Assembly (NCBI GenBank): GCA_037013495.1
Contig: CM072801.1
Location: forward strand, 13,569,501 to 13,633,500
Origin: Hippophae tibetana
Taxonomy: Eukaryota; Streptophyta; Magnoliopsida; Rosales; Elaeagnaceae
Direction of reading: 5' to 3'
Length of the DNA: 64,000 nt
Made by a program: the position numbers and the translations under genes. Below, piece by piece: positions 12,153 through 24,499 of this stretch. Each line of letters opens with the position of its first letter. Position 1 is the stretch's first letter. Below the pieces are notes generated by a model. It saw only the letters and a list, made by a program, of their open reading frames with translations, ran no database searches and was not told where the DNA came from.

Positions 12153-12606
12153 TGTTGAATATTGGCTCTAAAAGTAACAAATTAGTGGCATAATTTGTGG
12201 CATGATTTAAAGAAATTAATGACATAATTTAAGGAAATTAGTGGCCTAATTTAAGGCTTAAATTATGGCACAATTTAGGGAAAGAGAGTCTTGCTTCATC
12301 TATAAATAGGAAATAGTTTATGCATTAAAGAACAAGGCAAAAATCAGAAAAAATCAGAGAGAGCATAAGCAAACTCAAAGAGAGAAAATACTTGTGAGTT
12401 TGAGAATTTTTTATGAGTTTGGAGAAACACTTGAGAGATATTATTAGTGAGAAAATCTGTATCTGTATTCTGTATATTTCCTACTCAGTTCAAATAATAT
12501 GTACTACCTCCCGTGGACCTAGGTGAATTGCCGAACCACGTAAATTCTGTGTGTTTATTTTATCGCTTTGATATATTCATATACCGTTATTTATTGCTTC
12601 CGTTCA
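12153..12606 (+). repeat. 3' LTR of the copia element
   Basis: Repeats 7294-7769 with indels. It is preceded by the purine-rich run AAGGTGAAGA (12142-12151), which fits a polypurine tract. A TATA-like CTATAAATA lies near 12300. Confidence 0.88.
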
Positions 12607-13796
12607 CGTAATATTGTAGATATAGTAATTATAAATATAGATGGAAATTAAATGATGGTTAAGAAGATAGGAAAGGTTATGGAAGAGAGAAAACATGAAA
12701 CATCATGGATTCATTGAAAATGGTGGTAGAAGTGTTGGTCTTGCTAACGATAAAGGTCAAATCACTGGCTTGTTGGTGTATTGGACAAATAAGAGATTTC
12801 GACGTGTAGATGGAGAGATAAAGAAAGAGAAATGATAGGGAAACAAACATCTAGATTGAAACAGTGGAAGTGAACAAGCAAATAATGAAGGATATATCTA
12901 AAAACTCACCCTTCAAAAATGCTATATATTGTAGAACAAGAAATGTAAAAATGAAAGACACACTCAAAATATTGCTATGTTATCTTAATATTCTCCGTAA
13001 TACAGGTCGACTTTTGTTTTCGAGATTGTATTTGATAATATCACTTTTATTCTATCATAATAAATGTAATAGTTTTTTATTTAATAAAAAATTATTTAAA
13101 TGTTTTTAAAAAAGAAGAAGTTAATATTCTCTTTGAATGATAATATCACCCTTTGAAAGTTGTCTTATCTGAGAAAGAAAGAGAGACATAATATCACCTT
13201 TTGAATGATAATTCTCTTTGAAAGTTATCTTGAATTTGGAACTCTCAATGAAATAATTGAGCGTTGTTTAGAAAAATAAAATAATAAAATAATAAAAAAG
13301 AGATGTAAAGTCATGCGGTGGAAGAAGGTCCAAATCGTAGCATCTCATCCATTAAGTTAATTATTTTAATTTAATTGTTATTTAAATAAATAAAATTCAT
13401 ATAATATTATAAATGAAAAATAAATTTATTAAGATAAAAATATTTACTTTTCCTTTAAAAATAAAAGAAAACTTTTTTCATTAATAACAAATATACATGA
13501 TTATATCTAAAATATGATGTGATTTTTATATGTTTAGATATATACAAGTACAAATAATTAGTCTAATAATTTATATATATTAAAAATATTTTTATTTCAA
13601 TATATAATTAATTCTCTATTATTAAATAATTACACAACCACTTTGTCATATAACGTTATCCTCTACTCTAAAGATAAAAACGAAATGAAATTACTCACCA
13701 CCGACGCATCCATTTTATAGTGTCTTGAGTGAGAATGGTCTTAGTCTTACCGTGAAGGAAGCAAGAGAGTGAGAGACTCGAGAGAGATTAATTCTC
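12607..13796. other. Intergenic region and 5' flank of MSRB
   Basis: No gene is visible in the first 1.1 kb, which is AT-rich with locally repeated motifs such as ATATCACC(C/T)TTTGAA at 13143-13205. The last roughly 90 bases before 13797 are more GC-rich and probably form the MSRB 5' untranslated leader. A TATTTTATAG-like run near 13710-13720 could serve as a TATA box. Confidence 0.5.
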
Positions 13797-14809
13797 ATGG
13801 CTGACCACGCTGCACCTCTTAAGGTTAAGAAAGCAGAGGAAGAATGGCAGGCTATTCTCTCCCCGGAGCAGTTCCGGATTCTTCGTCAAAAAGGAACAGA
13901 GTAATTCCCCATCACTCTTATAATCTTTCTCTTCTTCCCAATCAATGTTTTTAAAGTTTACCTGTTTATGCAGCTTTTGATTTATCAATCCATCTGATTA
14001 TTTGTTATTGCCTTAGAAAAGGGTTGGAATTGGGAATATTTTTTGGGTTTATTTTAGGTTCTATTCTCTTTTGCTTTATTTTTATGGTTCTGTTCTTTGG
14101 GGTTAGTTATTGTTGTCAATTGTTTCAGCTAATTTTGTGTGCCTGTGTGTGTATTGAAATGGTGCACAGGGAGAGAGGTACTGGTGAATATGACAAGAAC
14201 TTTGAAGAAGGGATCTATAATTGTGCAGGTTGTGGCACACCACTCTACAAATCTACTACCAAATTTAACTCTGGGTGTGGCTGGCCTGCTTTTTTTGAGG
14301 GTCTACCTGGTGCTATAAATCGATCTGTGAGTTTATTTTGTTAACTTGATCCTCAATTGTATTTGGTATTCAACATTATCTAAAGTGTAATTGTTGTCTT
14401 TCATTCTTTATAAAAAAAAATTCTGATGAATGAAAGTTAAAACAAGGTTGAATTTGGTCGTAATAGTGTTAAGATTTGATGAGCTGATATTATAACCGGT
14501 TAGAGGGTCCCTAAAAATCTAAATGATGTTTTGAATTTGCTCGTTAAATGGGTTTTAACTTCTAAGAGGGAAATTTTCTTCATTGTTGTTCTACAATTGA
14601 TTTATGTTGTTATCTGAAAAGAAACATGACAACAAGTAGAAAATATTCAGCCTGACCCAGATGGGAGGAGGACTGAGATAACTTGTGCAACATGTGGAGG
14701 GCACTTGGGACATGTTACTAAAGGAGAGGGTTTCAAGACTCCAACAGATGAACGCCACTGTGTCAATAGCGTTTCCGTCAAGTTTACTTCAGCAAATCCT
14801 TCACTTTGA
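13797..14809 (+). CDS. MSRB: Methionine-R-sulfoxide reductase B, cytosolic type
   Basis: Reduces the R form of methionine sulfoxide in proteins, repairing oxidative damage. Coding exons are 13797-13900, 14170-14326 and 14651-14809, joining in frame to 139 aa with GT-AG introns. Zinc ligands are Cys53, Cys56, Cys99 and Cys102. The catalytic Cys124 lies in the RHCVNS motif. Cys71 in SGCGWPAFF sits where two-Cys MSRBs carry the resolving Cys. The start is the first ATG, followed by the family's short polar leader and the [14 protein letters not shown] block. There is no transit peptide, so a cytosolic isoform (Arabidopsis MSRB5-9 group) is most likely. Nothing essential is missing; the gene looks functional. 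Exact isoform assignment is not possible from sequence alone. Confidence 0.95.
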
Positions 14810-15382
14810 AGTTTGAAAGTCTTTGAGGTTGGGGTTTGTTCTTATGATTATGAAAAACCAAGCTTGTAATAGAATAAATGGGTGATGAATGTGTTTGGTT
14901 TGGGCTTTTGGGTGCTAATAAAAACCTCTACTTTACAATGTCTTCTTCCATTCATGCTTGATGGCTCCAATCACCTATCTATCTTGTCACTATCTGAATG
15001 TGTTTTTCTCTTATATTTTGCAGTCATCAAATAATATAGGGGACTTAAGGGCAGAGGTCATTAAGTGAGCTGAGCTAACCATTTGATAGAAAGAGGAGAG
15101 AAATTCTTCTTTTTTTTTTTTTGGTACAACGAGAGGAGAAAAATTCAATTGAAGGTATACGAAACCAAAAGTTGCAGAGCATAAATAGTATATCTCTAAT
15201 TAAAGATACTGAAATCATAAGCAAGTTTGGTTGGGAACAAATGAAAAAGACATGTGAGAAGGTGCAAGATAGTGAGATATCTAATCTTATCCCTTCCCGT
15301 GTATCTTTAATCTTATCCTTTATTTTGTGATTAGGTTCATCTTCATTCACATACCATGCTCCATAAACTAAATTATCTAGAA
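14810..15382. other. MSRB 3' untranslated region and intergenic DNA
   Basis: AATAAA-like signals at 14872-14878 and 14918-14924 are candidate polyadenylation signals for MSRB. A 14-base T run lies at 15108-15122. The remaining open frames are short and lack family features; I see no gene. Confidence 0.5.
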
Positions 15383-16232
15383 AAGGGTCAAAAAGCCTAT
15401 TTGTTATCAAAATGTGTACTTTAGGCTTTTGTCTTTAGGTCCATTTATTATTAAAAGTACAATATATTCAAAAATGACACAAGATTGATCATTTAAATCT
15501 CACTTGAACGTGTAAATGAAGGTTATAATTGTCAAACAATCTATTTTCCACATACCATGTCTTCTTCAATGCCCACCCACCAAAACACCATCCTCTGACT
15601 CATAAAAACCATCAATCCCTATTCCCCATTTATTCCAATATTTCTTGTTCCCTGCTTTCTCTCTCTCCATCATATAGTTGATTTCTTCTTCCCTTTTTTT
15701 CCCTCTTTATCTCGATTGTATGCTAATACTGGAATGAACTCATGATTTCTTATCTTATGTGCTCAATATGATCTTTGATTTTATGGTACTTAATGGATTG
15801 ATATGTAAATTAATTGAATAGGTCGTTGGAGACTTTAGAGTTTGTCTTTAACTACAGTGCCGAAACTTCATCAAAATTGGTTTAGCTATCATTGTTAGAG
15901 TTTCCTTGTCTTTAGGGCTCTGTTCCTGCGGTGTTTGGCAGGGCATGGGGTGCGGTGATTGGCGTGGCGTGGGGATTGCAATTATAATGCTGTGAAATAT
16001 TTTCTGGTATGTAGAGAGAGATGGGGAAGTAGAAGGAAGAAGAATATTTGGAAATGGACTTTATGGACAATTATTCCCCTTATTAAAGGCTCAAATGGTC
16101 AATTTTGTGTATTTTTTACTTGCGGCTCTTTTTAATAGTAAATAAACTTTTATGATCATTTTCAATAACATAAAGTACAATTTTTGTAATTTCTAATAAT
16201 AAATAGATTTCTAACTTTTGTCCCATTTTATT
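15383..16232. mobile_element. Putative terminal-inverted-repeat DNA element, about 850 bp
   Basis: About 130-150 bases at the left end (15383-15520) match, imperfectly and in reverse complement, the right end (16090-16232). Shared blocks include GGG(T/A)CAAAA, TTTATTATTA, a TATTAAAA block and GA(T/C)CATTT. The centre has no transposase and includes a short GC-richer stretch (15925-15975). This pattern fits a MULE-like or other MITE. No clean target duplication could be assigned, so the borders are approximate. Confidence 0.5.
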
Positions 16233-17459
16233 TAATAACTAGACTCGTATTTGAAAACGAATACAAAATTTATATGTTGGTGAGACTCACGTCTAATAAA
16301 TACGAATAGATAGGTAGGTTTCACGTGATTTAATAATAAGAATAGTTAAAAATAATACAAAATTAACATACGGATGGAATATAAGAGTTCGTGCCTAATG
16401 TATCTAAATAAAATTATTCACCGATATAATTTCTCATAGCAAGTAGACAAGTGGCCCGAGTATAAGGGATGAAAAGGGCCGAAGAGGTGGTGCCATTTTT
16501 AGGAGCTTTGTGATTTTGCTTTTTTGAGATTGAAAAGAACGAGTACCAAGAGATCTATGATGTGTTACAACATTTCGTTGCGTGTACGAAAGTTTATAAA
16601 ATACAAATTTAATTAATCTAGAATGACTAAATAGTTTAATTTTAATTTTTATCAATGTATAATTTAATAACTTAAACAAAACGATTAGATATACAATTAT
16701 ATGTAAAAATAAAGTACAGAAATAAAAAAATAACATGATATTTTTAGGTGAAAACAACGTAGGTCACAATCATGACCTACAAAAAAAACCACTAGTCCAC
16801 CAGATAACCTAATTTTCTACTACAAAAAAAATGTTTAAGTACAAACGTAGATCTTATGTTATCCTCCCTAGAATATTGTTCTAATGTACCTTATTTACGA
16901 GCTCATGTTCTATTTTTATAGTTTCTAATATTAGCCTTAGCGATATCCAGACCAACGTTTTAATAAGTTTTCTATCAATTAGATACGTCCATAAATCAAC
17001 TGCAAAAGAGTTAGTACAAAAACACAAATGTTTGTGTATGTTCTATAATATATTTAATAATGAATAACCTTAAATAGATAATCTAATAACTATATCAGAT
17101 AAATCAAAATCAATTATTAATCTTAGAACAATCAATTTACGCACAAGTTCATTAATGATAGCTTCTTTAAATATTAATAATCATACTAAATAATTATGAT
17201 ATGACACACAAACCAAATAATTATGATATAACATACACAATTATTTAATCTAACAATTCAAGAACAAAAATAAAGAAGAAGATATAAGAATATATGATCA
17301 AAATATCATAAACTAATTAGGCTTATTAATCAATTAAACACAACCACTAATATTTGATAAATTAACCAAATAAAGAAGGCTAAAAAATTATGATATTATA
17401 TTTACAAAACAAGAAAGAGAGATTAAGAAGAGAATAATGTTCTTGTGTGGTTGATTGAA
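16233..17459. other. Intergenic, possible old LTR on the minus strand
   Basis: No gene. 16740-16830 read on the minus strand has the flavour of a copia U5 region (GTGGACTAGTGG, GTAGGTCA...TGACCTAC, then CACCTAAAAAT), so part of this stretch may be an old LTR linked to the copia fragment at 17460-19765. No second copy was found in the window. The rest is AT-rich with nothing recognisable. Confidence 0.3.
16759..16780. repeat. Short perfect hairpin
   Basis: GTAGGTCA and TGACCTAC form an eight-base perfect inverted repeat around a six-base loop. Function unknown. Confidence 0.6.
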
Positions 17460-19765
17460 ACAATGAGCAACATGCATAAAATTTCAGATTCATTTGTCAT
17501 AATATGCACAAAATCACCCACTAATGTACTAGATGTGGATCCAAAAACTATGTCATTCATATAAATTTAAGGAATGAAGATCTCATCACTACTCCTTTTG
17601 ATGAATAGAGTCTTATTAATTTCCCCTCGAATAAATCCCTTGTTTAAAATATAGTTGGTAAGTCTCTCATACTATGCTTAAGAAGCTTGTTTACAAACTC
17701 AATAAAGTTCTTTATGGTTGTAAACATGATTTGGAAATTGAGTTTATAAACATGATTTGGAAATTTTGGATGAACAAATCTTTTTGGTTGTTCCATGTAT
17801 ACATCCTCATTCAGAAATTCATTTAAAAATGCAAACTTAACATCCATTTGATATAATTTGAATTTCATGTGACAAGTAATGGCAAGTAAAATCCTAATTG
17901 ACTCTAACCTAGCTATAGGTGTAAATATTTGTAGCCTTGAGCTATCAACCTAGCCTTATTTATAACAACAGTGTCATGCTTATCAGATTCATTTTTGAAC
18001 ACTCATTTAGTTCCAATAACATTTTTTTAGGCTTAGGTACTAATATCCACACATGATTTCTTTCAAATTGAGCTAACTCATCCCATATGACATTTATCCA
18101 AAATTCATCCCCAAGGTAAGATTCACATTTTTTAGTTCAACTTGAGAAATATAGCATAAATGGGTTACCTCACTTATTTATCTTCTTCTTGTTATTGTAC
18201 TTGCATTAGGATCTCCAATTATACTCTTAATAGGATGATTTTTTGAAGTACGGGTTGGATTTATCATTGATGAGGTTGATGCTTCTTCCTTCTTTTCTTC
18301 ACTTTCCTCAAGCTCTTCTTCTTTTGTTCCAATTGTGTCACTGATTATTGTTAATTGAGGTTATGTGAAATTTATTTCATTATCAACTTCTTCACTTATA
18401 ATATGCTTACCTATACCATTTATAACAATATTTATGGATTCCATAACAATATTAGTTCTATAGTTGAAGACTATGTAGACTTTACTGTTTAGGTAATATA
18501 CATTCATCACTTCTTCAATCAAACTTATCCAACTGTTCTCGATCCCTAAATATGTAGAATTTACTTCCAAAAACATACATGAATTTCATATTGGATTTCT
18601 TACCTCTCCCTATCTTATAGGGAGTTTGGTTTATATATGGGCAAAGATATACACGATTTATAGTATTCTTTGCAGTGTTTATAGCTTTAGGCCAAAAATA
18701 TTTGGAGACTTACTTGAGATGTAGCATTACTCTTTCCATCTCTTGAAGTGTCATGTTTTTTCTTTCAACTACTCCATTTTGTTAAGGTGTGATGAAAGTA
18801 GAGAATTCATAAAAGATACCATATTCTTTGCAGAAGTCAACATACTTAGTATTTTCAAACTTTTTCCATGGTCTGTTCTCAATCTCTTGATGGTTACTAT
18901 TTTGTCACCTACTTCAATTTGCACTTGTTCAATATGAGATGAAGAATTCAAAAGCATCTGACTTATCTTTGATAAATTCTACCCAAGTGTAACAAGAAAA
19001 GTCATATACTGTAATTACAATATATTTCTTACATCTAATACTTTTGATTCTCATATGACCCATGAAGTCAATATGTATCAGTCACAATACTATGTTTGTA
19101 TTGATACTTTGAATATTCTTATGAGCTTTGTTTGCCCAATTAACATGGTTCACATACAAGTATTTCAATATTTACGAGAATAGGTAGACCACGCATAGTC
19201 TCAGTTTTACTTAATCTAACCAGATCTTTAAAGTTCATATGACCTAGCTTTTATCCATAAGGTATTTGAATCATTTCTAGGTAGGTTATATATTACTATG
19301 TGTGATGTCTCAATGCAATAACAATTGACATGCGATCTAATTCCCTTAATCATGTACTCATCCTTTCTATCTATTACAATGCAATGATTGTTCGTAACTT
19401 ACACATTGAAATCATTGAGACATATTTGACTTATGCTATTCAAGTTTTCCTTGAGTCATTTCACATATAAAACTTCATCAAGTTTAGGAATGCCTTCTAT
19501 TTGAATGGAACCTTTCCCAACAATTTTAGATGTTTTGCCATCACCAAAGGTAACTGTCATTTCATTGTATTCTTCAAAGGTTTTAAACAAAAAACAGTTC
19601 CTAGTCATATGTATAGAGCATCCATTGTCAGAATACCAGGTGGTATTTGATTTTTTTAAACAACGTATGGGCCACAAAGCAATGCAACTTAGACTTCTTA
19701 ACCTATACCTTTTTAATTTTGGAAGTTTGAGCTACCGGTTTCTTAGGTTCCTCTTTTAAATACAT
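17460..19765 (-). pseudogene. Ty1/copia pol fragment, minus strand
   Basis: On the minus strand from 19765 downward the order is end of gag, protease (19677-19456, with D-N-G-C-S where D-S-G-C-S is usual and an HMT motif), integrase core (roughly 19200-18600, with RLRTDHG near 18885) and reverse transcriptase (about 18130-17460, with a Y-x-N-D type active site near 17555). It stops abruptly after the catalytic region, and no RNase H follows. Stops and frameshifts are frequent. The style of the protease and RT blocks recalls the SIRE/Oryco group, a tentative call. LTRs were not identified. Confidence 0.8.
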
Positions 19766-19784
19766 AAGAACATTTAATATGTAG

Positions 19785-19925
19785 TTCACTCAATTGATCG
19801 AGTAATGTCTAGATTGATCGAGCAAGTAGATACTATGATCTAAGTCCTTTTGGGTTGATTTTAAAATTGGGTTCGATTGATCGATGATTGGATTGATCGA
19901 TAATCGATCATATTCAATCTAACTG
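19785..19925. repeat. Cluster of TTGATCGA motifs
   Basis: TTGATCGA or close variants recur at least six times in about 140 bases, separated by irregular spacers; some are extended as TCGATTGATCGAT. The motif is close to self-complementary. No coding potential accompanies it. It directly follows the copia fragment and may be part of its untranslated leader. Confidence 0.6.
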
Positions 19926-21780
19926 GTCTTGGGTTTTTATTATTGAATATGCTATAGGACACACTTTGCACTTTTTTTATTATACTAACATTTTAGGTAC
20001 AGGTTGGATGAGTTTGATTGCACGTGTGACTTAAATACCTTTCTTGTGGGGATTGTGAAGGAAAACATTAGCTTATAAGTAAATTAATTGGGGGCATTAT
20101 CTTGGAAGACAATTTAAATCTTAATCTTATAATTGAATCTCATTTTCATAATACATAGTTAGGTGTTCCGATAAATTAGTGGTTTCCTTCTCAGATCATT
20201 GATGTGACTTAAGTTGTTTTCATTTAAAAATATCGTTGTTAATATTTATTTATTTTTGTTTTATATTTATTGAATACATGCATGTTTGGTTGTTTGTGAC
20301 TTTTTTATTAGTCATAATTAAAAAATAATGATTTTTCACCTTTTTAATTAATTAGACTTGTAATTAAAAAACTATTAATTTTTTATTTACCTAGTAATAA
20401 TGTTATCATATTAATTACTCATTCTTTCTATTAATCTCTTCATATGATTTCTATTTCACGAGGAAACAAAATTAAATTAAAAACATAATTGAAACATATA
20501 AATAATTATCGTGAATAACATGATTGAAAAGAGAATTATAACTATTTTCAAAATTCGATGTGAAAGAGACAAATCTATATTAAAATTATAAATGAAAGGA
20601 AATCCATAATAAAATGCCACTAAAGGCATAAAAAGAACAAAAAAAAAAGAGAAGAAGATAAATAATAGAAAAATTGAAATTATTCTACAAACCAATCATT
20701 TGTATTAATATGAATAAAATAATAACCATAAATTTACAAATTATTAATTATTTTCTAAGTGAATAATTTATTATTTAATATAATTAATAAAATAAATAAA
20801 TAAATATTAGAAAATCAATTTAACTATCAGTATAGTTATAAATAAATGATAATTAATTAAATATTTTTTATTGTCACTATGTTAAAAAATAAAATATTAA
20901 ATTTACTCATTGAAAATTTATCTTAAAACTTTCAAATGAATTTCGTGGATTCTGGTAATAGAAGTAACGAACTTCTATTGTGATATTGAATAAAATTGAT
21001 CTATAATACACCTGAACTATAGGTAGCACACTTTTAATATCCTTTATTTTTTTTATTAACTTAACACTAAACATTAGTTAAAAAAATATGAAAAATCAAA
21101 ATTTTTTATTTATCAAAATTGTTATAATTATTTTTATTAATATTACAATAAAAATATATTAAATAATTTTTTTAACTTTAAATTAATTATAAAAAAATAA
21201 TTATATTAACGAATATTCAAGTTTAATAAAAAAATTAAAAATATAATTAGATTATTAATAATAAAATAAATATTTAAAATTTAAAAATATAAATATTATT
21301 AGTAAAAACTAAGATCTAGCTCAACTTAATAAGATTTTATTAAGTTAAGTGTTGTTTAAATTTATAAATAACATTGTTGTTTTACTATTGATCGATGTGA
21401 AACAAAAATACTTAACGACCCCTTCCATAAAAGTGGACATAAACGACATAATAAAACTTTCACAAAACACAAAGTTCAATTACATAAAGACTAGAAGCAA
21501 AACTTTAATATCATGTTAGAAATCAATAACTAATTCAATTCAATAAAATTTTATTAAGTTAAAAATTATTAATATTTATAAGCATTGTTATTATTTTAAT
21601 CGTAATCTAAGTGAAATAAGAATACTTAACAAATAAAAATCTACTTATAAAGAAATATTATCTTGATCACGATGTACATGAAATAATGATACTTAATAAA
21701 TAAAAATCTACTTATAAAAAAATATAGAATTAAAATTAATAATTATATTTAAAGAAAATTATTATATAACTATAAAATTA
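19926..21780. other. AT-rich intergenic DNA with local duplications
   Basis: No gene is visible; open frames are compositional. Around 21300-21740 a unit containing ATAAGATTTTATTAAGTTAA and ACTTAA(C/T)AAATAAAAATCTACTTATAAA is repeated. The clearest pair is 21626-21660 and 21690-21724. Confidence 0.5.
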
Positions 21781-21799
21781 CTCGAGAAAGTAACAGAGA

Positions 21800-21962
21800 A
21801 TTTTGTCGCTAAGAACCTGAAAATCCCTGGAGAACGAGTAGCCTTATTTTGACGATTAGGTTCTGCCCTTGGCTCCTTCAGCGACGCTCCCACTCTCTTC
21901 CTTTGTAGGTTCGTCAAGAGCTTCCCGGATACCGGCGATCTCGCTCCGTCTATCAGAGACAG
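21800..21962 (+). other. 5' untranslated exon of the small mitochondrial-type gene
   Basis: A GC-richer island ends in AGACAG followed by GTATTT, a good donor. The next matching acceptor with a start codon right after it is at 23511-23513. This gives a 5' UTR intron of about 1.55 kb (21963-23513). The transcription start is uncertain. Confidence 0.55.
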
Positions 21963-23518
21963 GTATTTTGGTTTTTGTCCTTCCCCGTAAACTGTACGAC
22001 GCTTATTTCCTCTGGGTCTCTCCTTGTTCCTTTCGTTTTTTTGATTTTGATGTTTGATTTTTGACCTGTTCTTAGATATATTCTAGACAGAAGTAAGATT
22101 TGAGTATATAATTGCCAGAATAAAAAGTTGCCCACTCTGATTATTATATGCTTCTCATCTTCTGCACCTGTTCTAAATTTTCCTCATCTTTTCTCTATTT
22201 CCCTCTACTTTTTTGCTTATACGTATATATGTCTATTTGAGTATTTCTTATGTTTCGAGGATTTCAATTGAAAGTTAAGATTTTGCAAGGTGTGTGACGG
22301 AACGAGGAAACTAGTGGTTGGGTCTTTCTTGAAAGGAAGACAAACTATGATGAGGAACAGTTGTTTAGTTTATGGGCATTCACATCCGTTTTATTTGGTT
22401 TCTGAAGAATGTATTGATCTGTAAAATATAAAGATGATTCATCCTGAAGAGCATATTTTCAATTACTTTGATTCATACATCCTTTTCTGCTGCTCTCTTA
22501 GTCCTTGTAAACTTTCCGGGTTTTTTAAATTGTAAGATTTGTTTCTTTTCACAAGAGATTGATATTTAATAATCGGTGTACGTATCATAGGTTTTAATGT
22601 TAGAAGTTACTGGATTTAAGCAATTTGTTCTTGTTAGGGGTTTCGGCTTAAATTTTTGTAAACTCATTGAAAGTGATTCGTGTGCTTATATGGTTCATTG
22701 TTTATCTTTCGTACCTTAGGTGGCTATTTGGTTCTTGTATGAATGAATCTCAGAACGGGGTAGTTAATGATAGATTTTGTGGCTTTAAAGGAGATCGAGT
22801 TGAGAAACCTTTTCTGAAGGAAACTAATTTTTATGACGACTTGATGCATGCATCAATCCATGTGTCATAATATAATTGGCTTATATTAAGAAGTGATCCC
22901 ATAGGAACTTCAACATCCCACATCCTAACTTTATCCAATCTAATAATGAACTTGATACATATAGCATTATGTATATCCAAATTTGTTTGAAGGTTGAAAA
23001 TCTGATCAATTTGTTACCATTCCCTGTAGCTTTTGGTTAAACTTTTTGTGGACCCTTTGTAACGATTTCATTTGGATGTTAGTTGGAACTTTTAATTACT
23101 CTCAATATGCATAGAAAGTAGTCCCTAACAATTTGCAAGACAAATGTTAGGAGTGCAAATTTCTGTTGCAACTAGTGATGTGACCGTATGATTTATTTTT
23201 GTGCTTTGTATCTTTTCTTATGTTTCTCTTTATTTATTGGTTGAGTAATTAGCCTACTGCAAAATTCAACAATTGTTTACAAATAATGGGCATATGGCAA
23301 GATATAAGGTAAATTCTTAACTCACCACTCTTGCTATTAGTGCCAAAAACTGTGGATGGGTTGATTTGGAACCAAAGTATGGATTTAATTTTGGGCTGGT
23401 AAAAGGTCATACTTATTCTGATGCACCCCTTAAAGTCCTGAACATCTATACTTTTCACTTTTGGCATTTGGTTATCTGCCTATTAATGAATTTTCCAACT
23501 GTTTTGGTTGCAGTTTTC

Positions 23519-23847
23519 ATGGCAGCCAAGTACATAATTTCTGCTTTAGTGGGATCATTTGCTATTGGTTGGGCATGTGACCACTTAATTGCTGATAAGA
23601 AGATATTTGGAGGCAAGTTTTGAGTGTACCTACAGTCTTTCTGTTCTGTATTCCAAATTTTGTTTTTTTCTCATTTTACGTTTATTATCTTTATTCAGGC
23701 ACAACACCAGGCACTGTTTCCAACCAAGAATGGTGGGAAGAAACTGACAAGAAGTTCCAGGCATGGCCTCGAACTGCAGGTCCACCAGTTGTTATGAATC
23801 CCATCAGTCGTCAAAATTTCATTGTCAAGTCCCGCACTGACTTGTAA
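23519..23847 (+). CDS. Small single-pass protein resembling a plant complex I subunit
   Basis: Coding exons 23519-23612 and 23699-23847 give 80 aa. Residues 4-20 are hydrophobic and could span a membrane once. The rest is soluble, with a WWEETDKKFQAWPRTAGPP block and a conserved-looking MNPISRQNF stretch. I recall very similar short plant proteins detected in mitochondrial complex I preparations (AT4G00585-like); that identity is from memory and needs a search. The start is the only ATG just after the acceptor, with nothing upstream in frame. The coding intron begins with GC (AG|GCAAGT) and not GT, and ends TTCAG. No cleavable presequence is obvious. The gene looks intact. Confidence 0.75.
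23613..23698 (+). other. GC-AG intron
   Basis: The donor is AG|GCAAGT, the classical consensus for the rare GC-AG class, and the acceptor is TTATTCAG. Splicing here joins codon 32 (G|GC) in frame. No GT donor in the vicinity gives the same continuous protein. Confidence 0.8.
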
Positions 23848-24499
23848 AGCCACCCTTCAGTTTCTTAGTTTCTTAATTTGTTTCTTAGGAGCATCTGAGT
23901 TTAAAGGATTGTGTTGAAAAAGATAGGACGTAAGGTATAGATGCTTTTATTTAATATTATTAACGGCTACTGTACCTTTTGTTTTCTGTGTACTTGCCTT
24001 GTGATGGATGGCTTGGTAATATCATCAGTATTTCTCTAATAAACATTTGATGAAAGAAAAAAATCTAAATATCACAAATTTGCACTATAACTCAAATGAT
24101 ATGCCAGGCTGTGATTGGATATTACAGTTGTGCTCAGAGGGTTGTATCCAATGTCATTTTGCCTTATTAGTTGTGCTTGTGGTAGATTTGTGATGTAAAG
24201 TATTGCTTTCGATGAAAAGTATTTGGATGATTCGATTTGTTGTCAGTAGAGTGACTTCTCTCATAACCATTGTTATACCTCTAGCTCGAGCCTTTAGGTG
24301 GAAGCTATGAACACTAAGATAACATGTTATATACAAGGAAGCTATGAAACAGTAAGGAAACATGTTATATACATATTACTTGCAACAATTCTTGGACTTG
24401 ATAAGTTGTTAGCCTATAACATTGTTTTCAAAAGTCTGCATTTTATGCCACATGTACCCTCAAATAGATCCCCCTCTAGGGAAAGTTTTTAGGTGAAGC
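23848..24499. other. 3' flank and intergenic DNA
   Basis: The first 200 bases probably hold the 3' UTR of the preceding gene (AATAAAC at 24038-24044). A tandem pair of about 38 bp built on GGAAGCTATGAA...ACATGTTATATACA lies at 24299-24376. No gene. Confidence 0.5.

Larger units (their letters stand above)
7294..12606 (+). mobile_element. Ty1/copia retrotransposon, full-length but dead
   Basis: Two LTRs (7294-7769 and 12153-12606) flank an interior with a tRNA-iMet primer site, gag and pol in the copia order protease, integrase, reverse transcriptase, RNase H. The reading frame is broken by many stop codons and several frameshifts, so it cannot encode its own enzymes. The bases flanking the two LTRs (CATTG at 7289-7293; CGTAA at 12607-12611) do not match as a target duplication, suggesting decay or an altered end. 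The pol motifs resemble TNT1-like elements. Confidence 0.92.

Noticed and set aside
11728-12225. 165-codon minus-strand open frame
   Set aside because: Antisense shadow of the copia RNase H region running into the 3' LTR.
12864-13109. 81-codon plus-strand open frame between copia and MSRB
   Set aside because: AT-rich, no domain, no promoter or intron signals supporting it.
20477-20695. Hydrophobic 72-codon minus-strand frame
   Set aside because: Composition-driven hydrophobicity in AT-rich DNA; no conserved features.
22667-22870. 67-codon frame upstream of the small mitochondrial-type gene
   Set aside because: Lies within its 5' UTR intron and shows no family resemblance.
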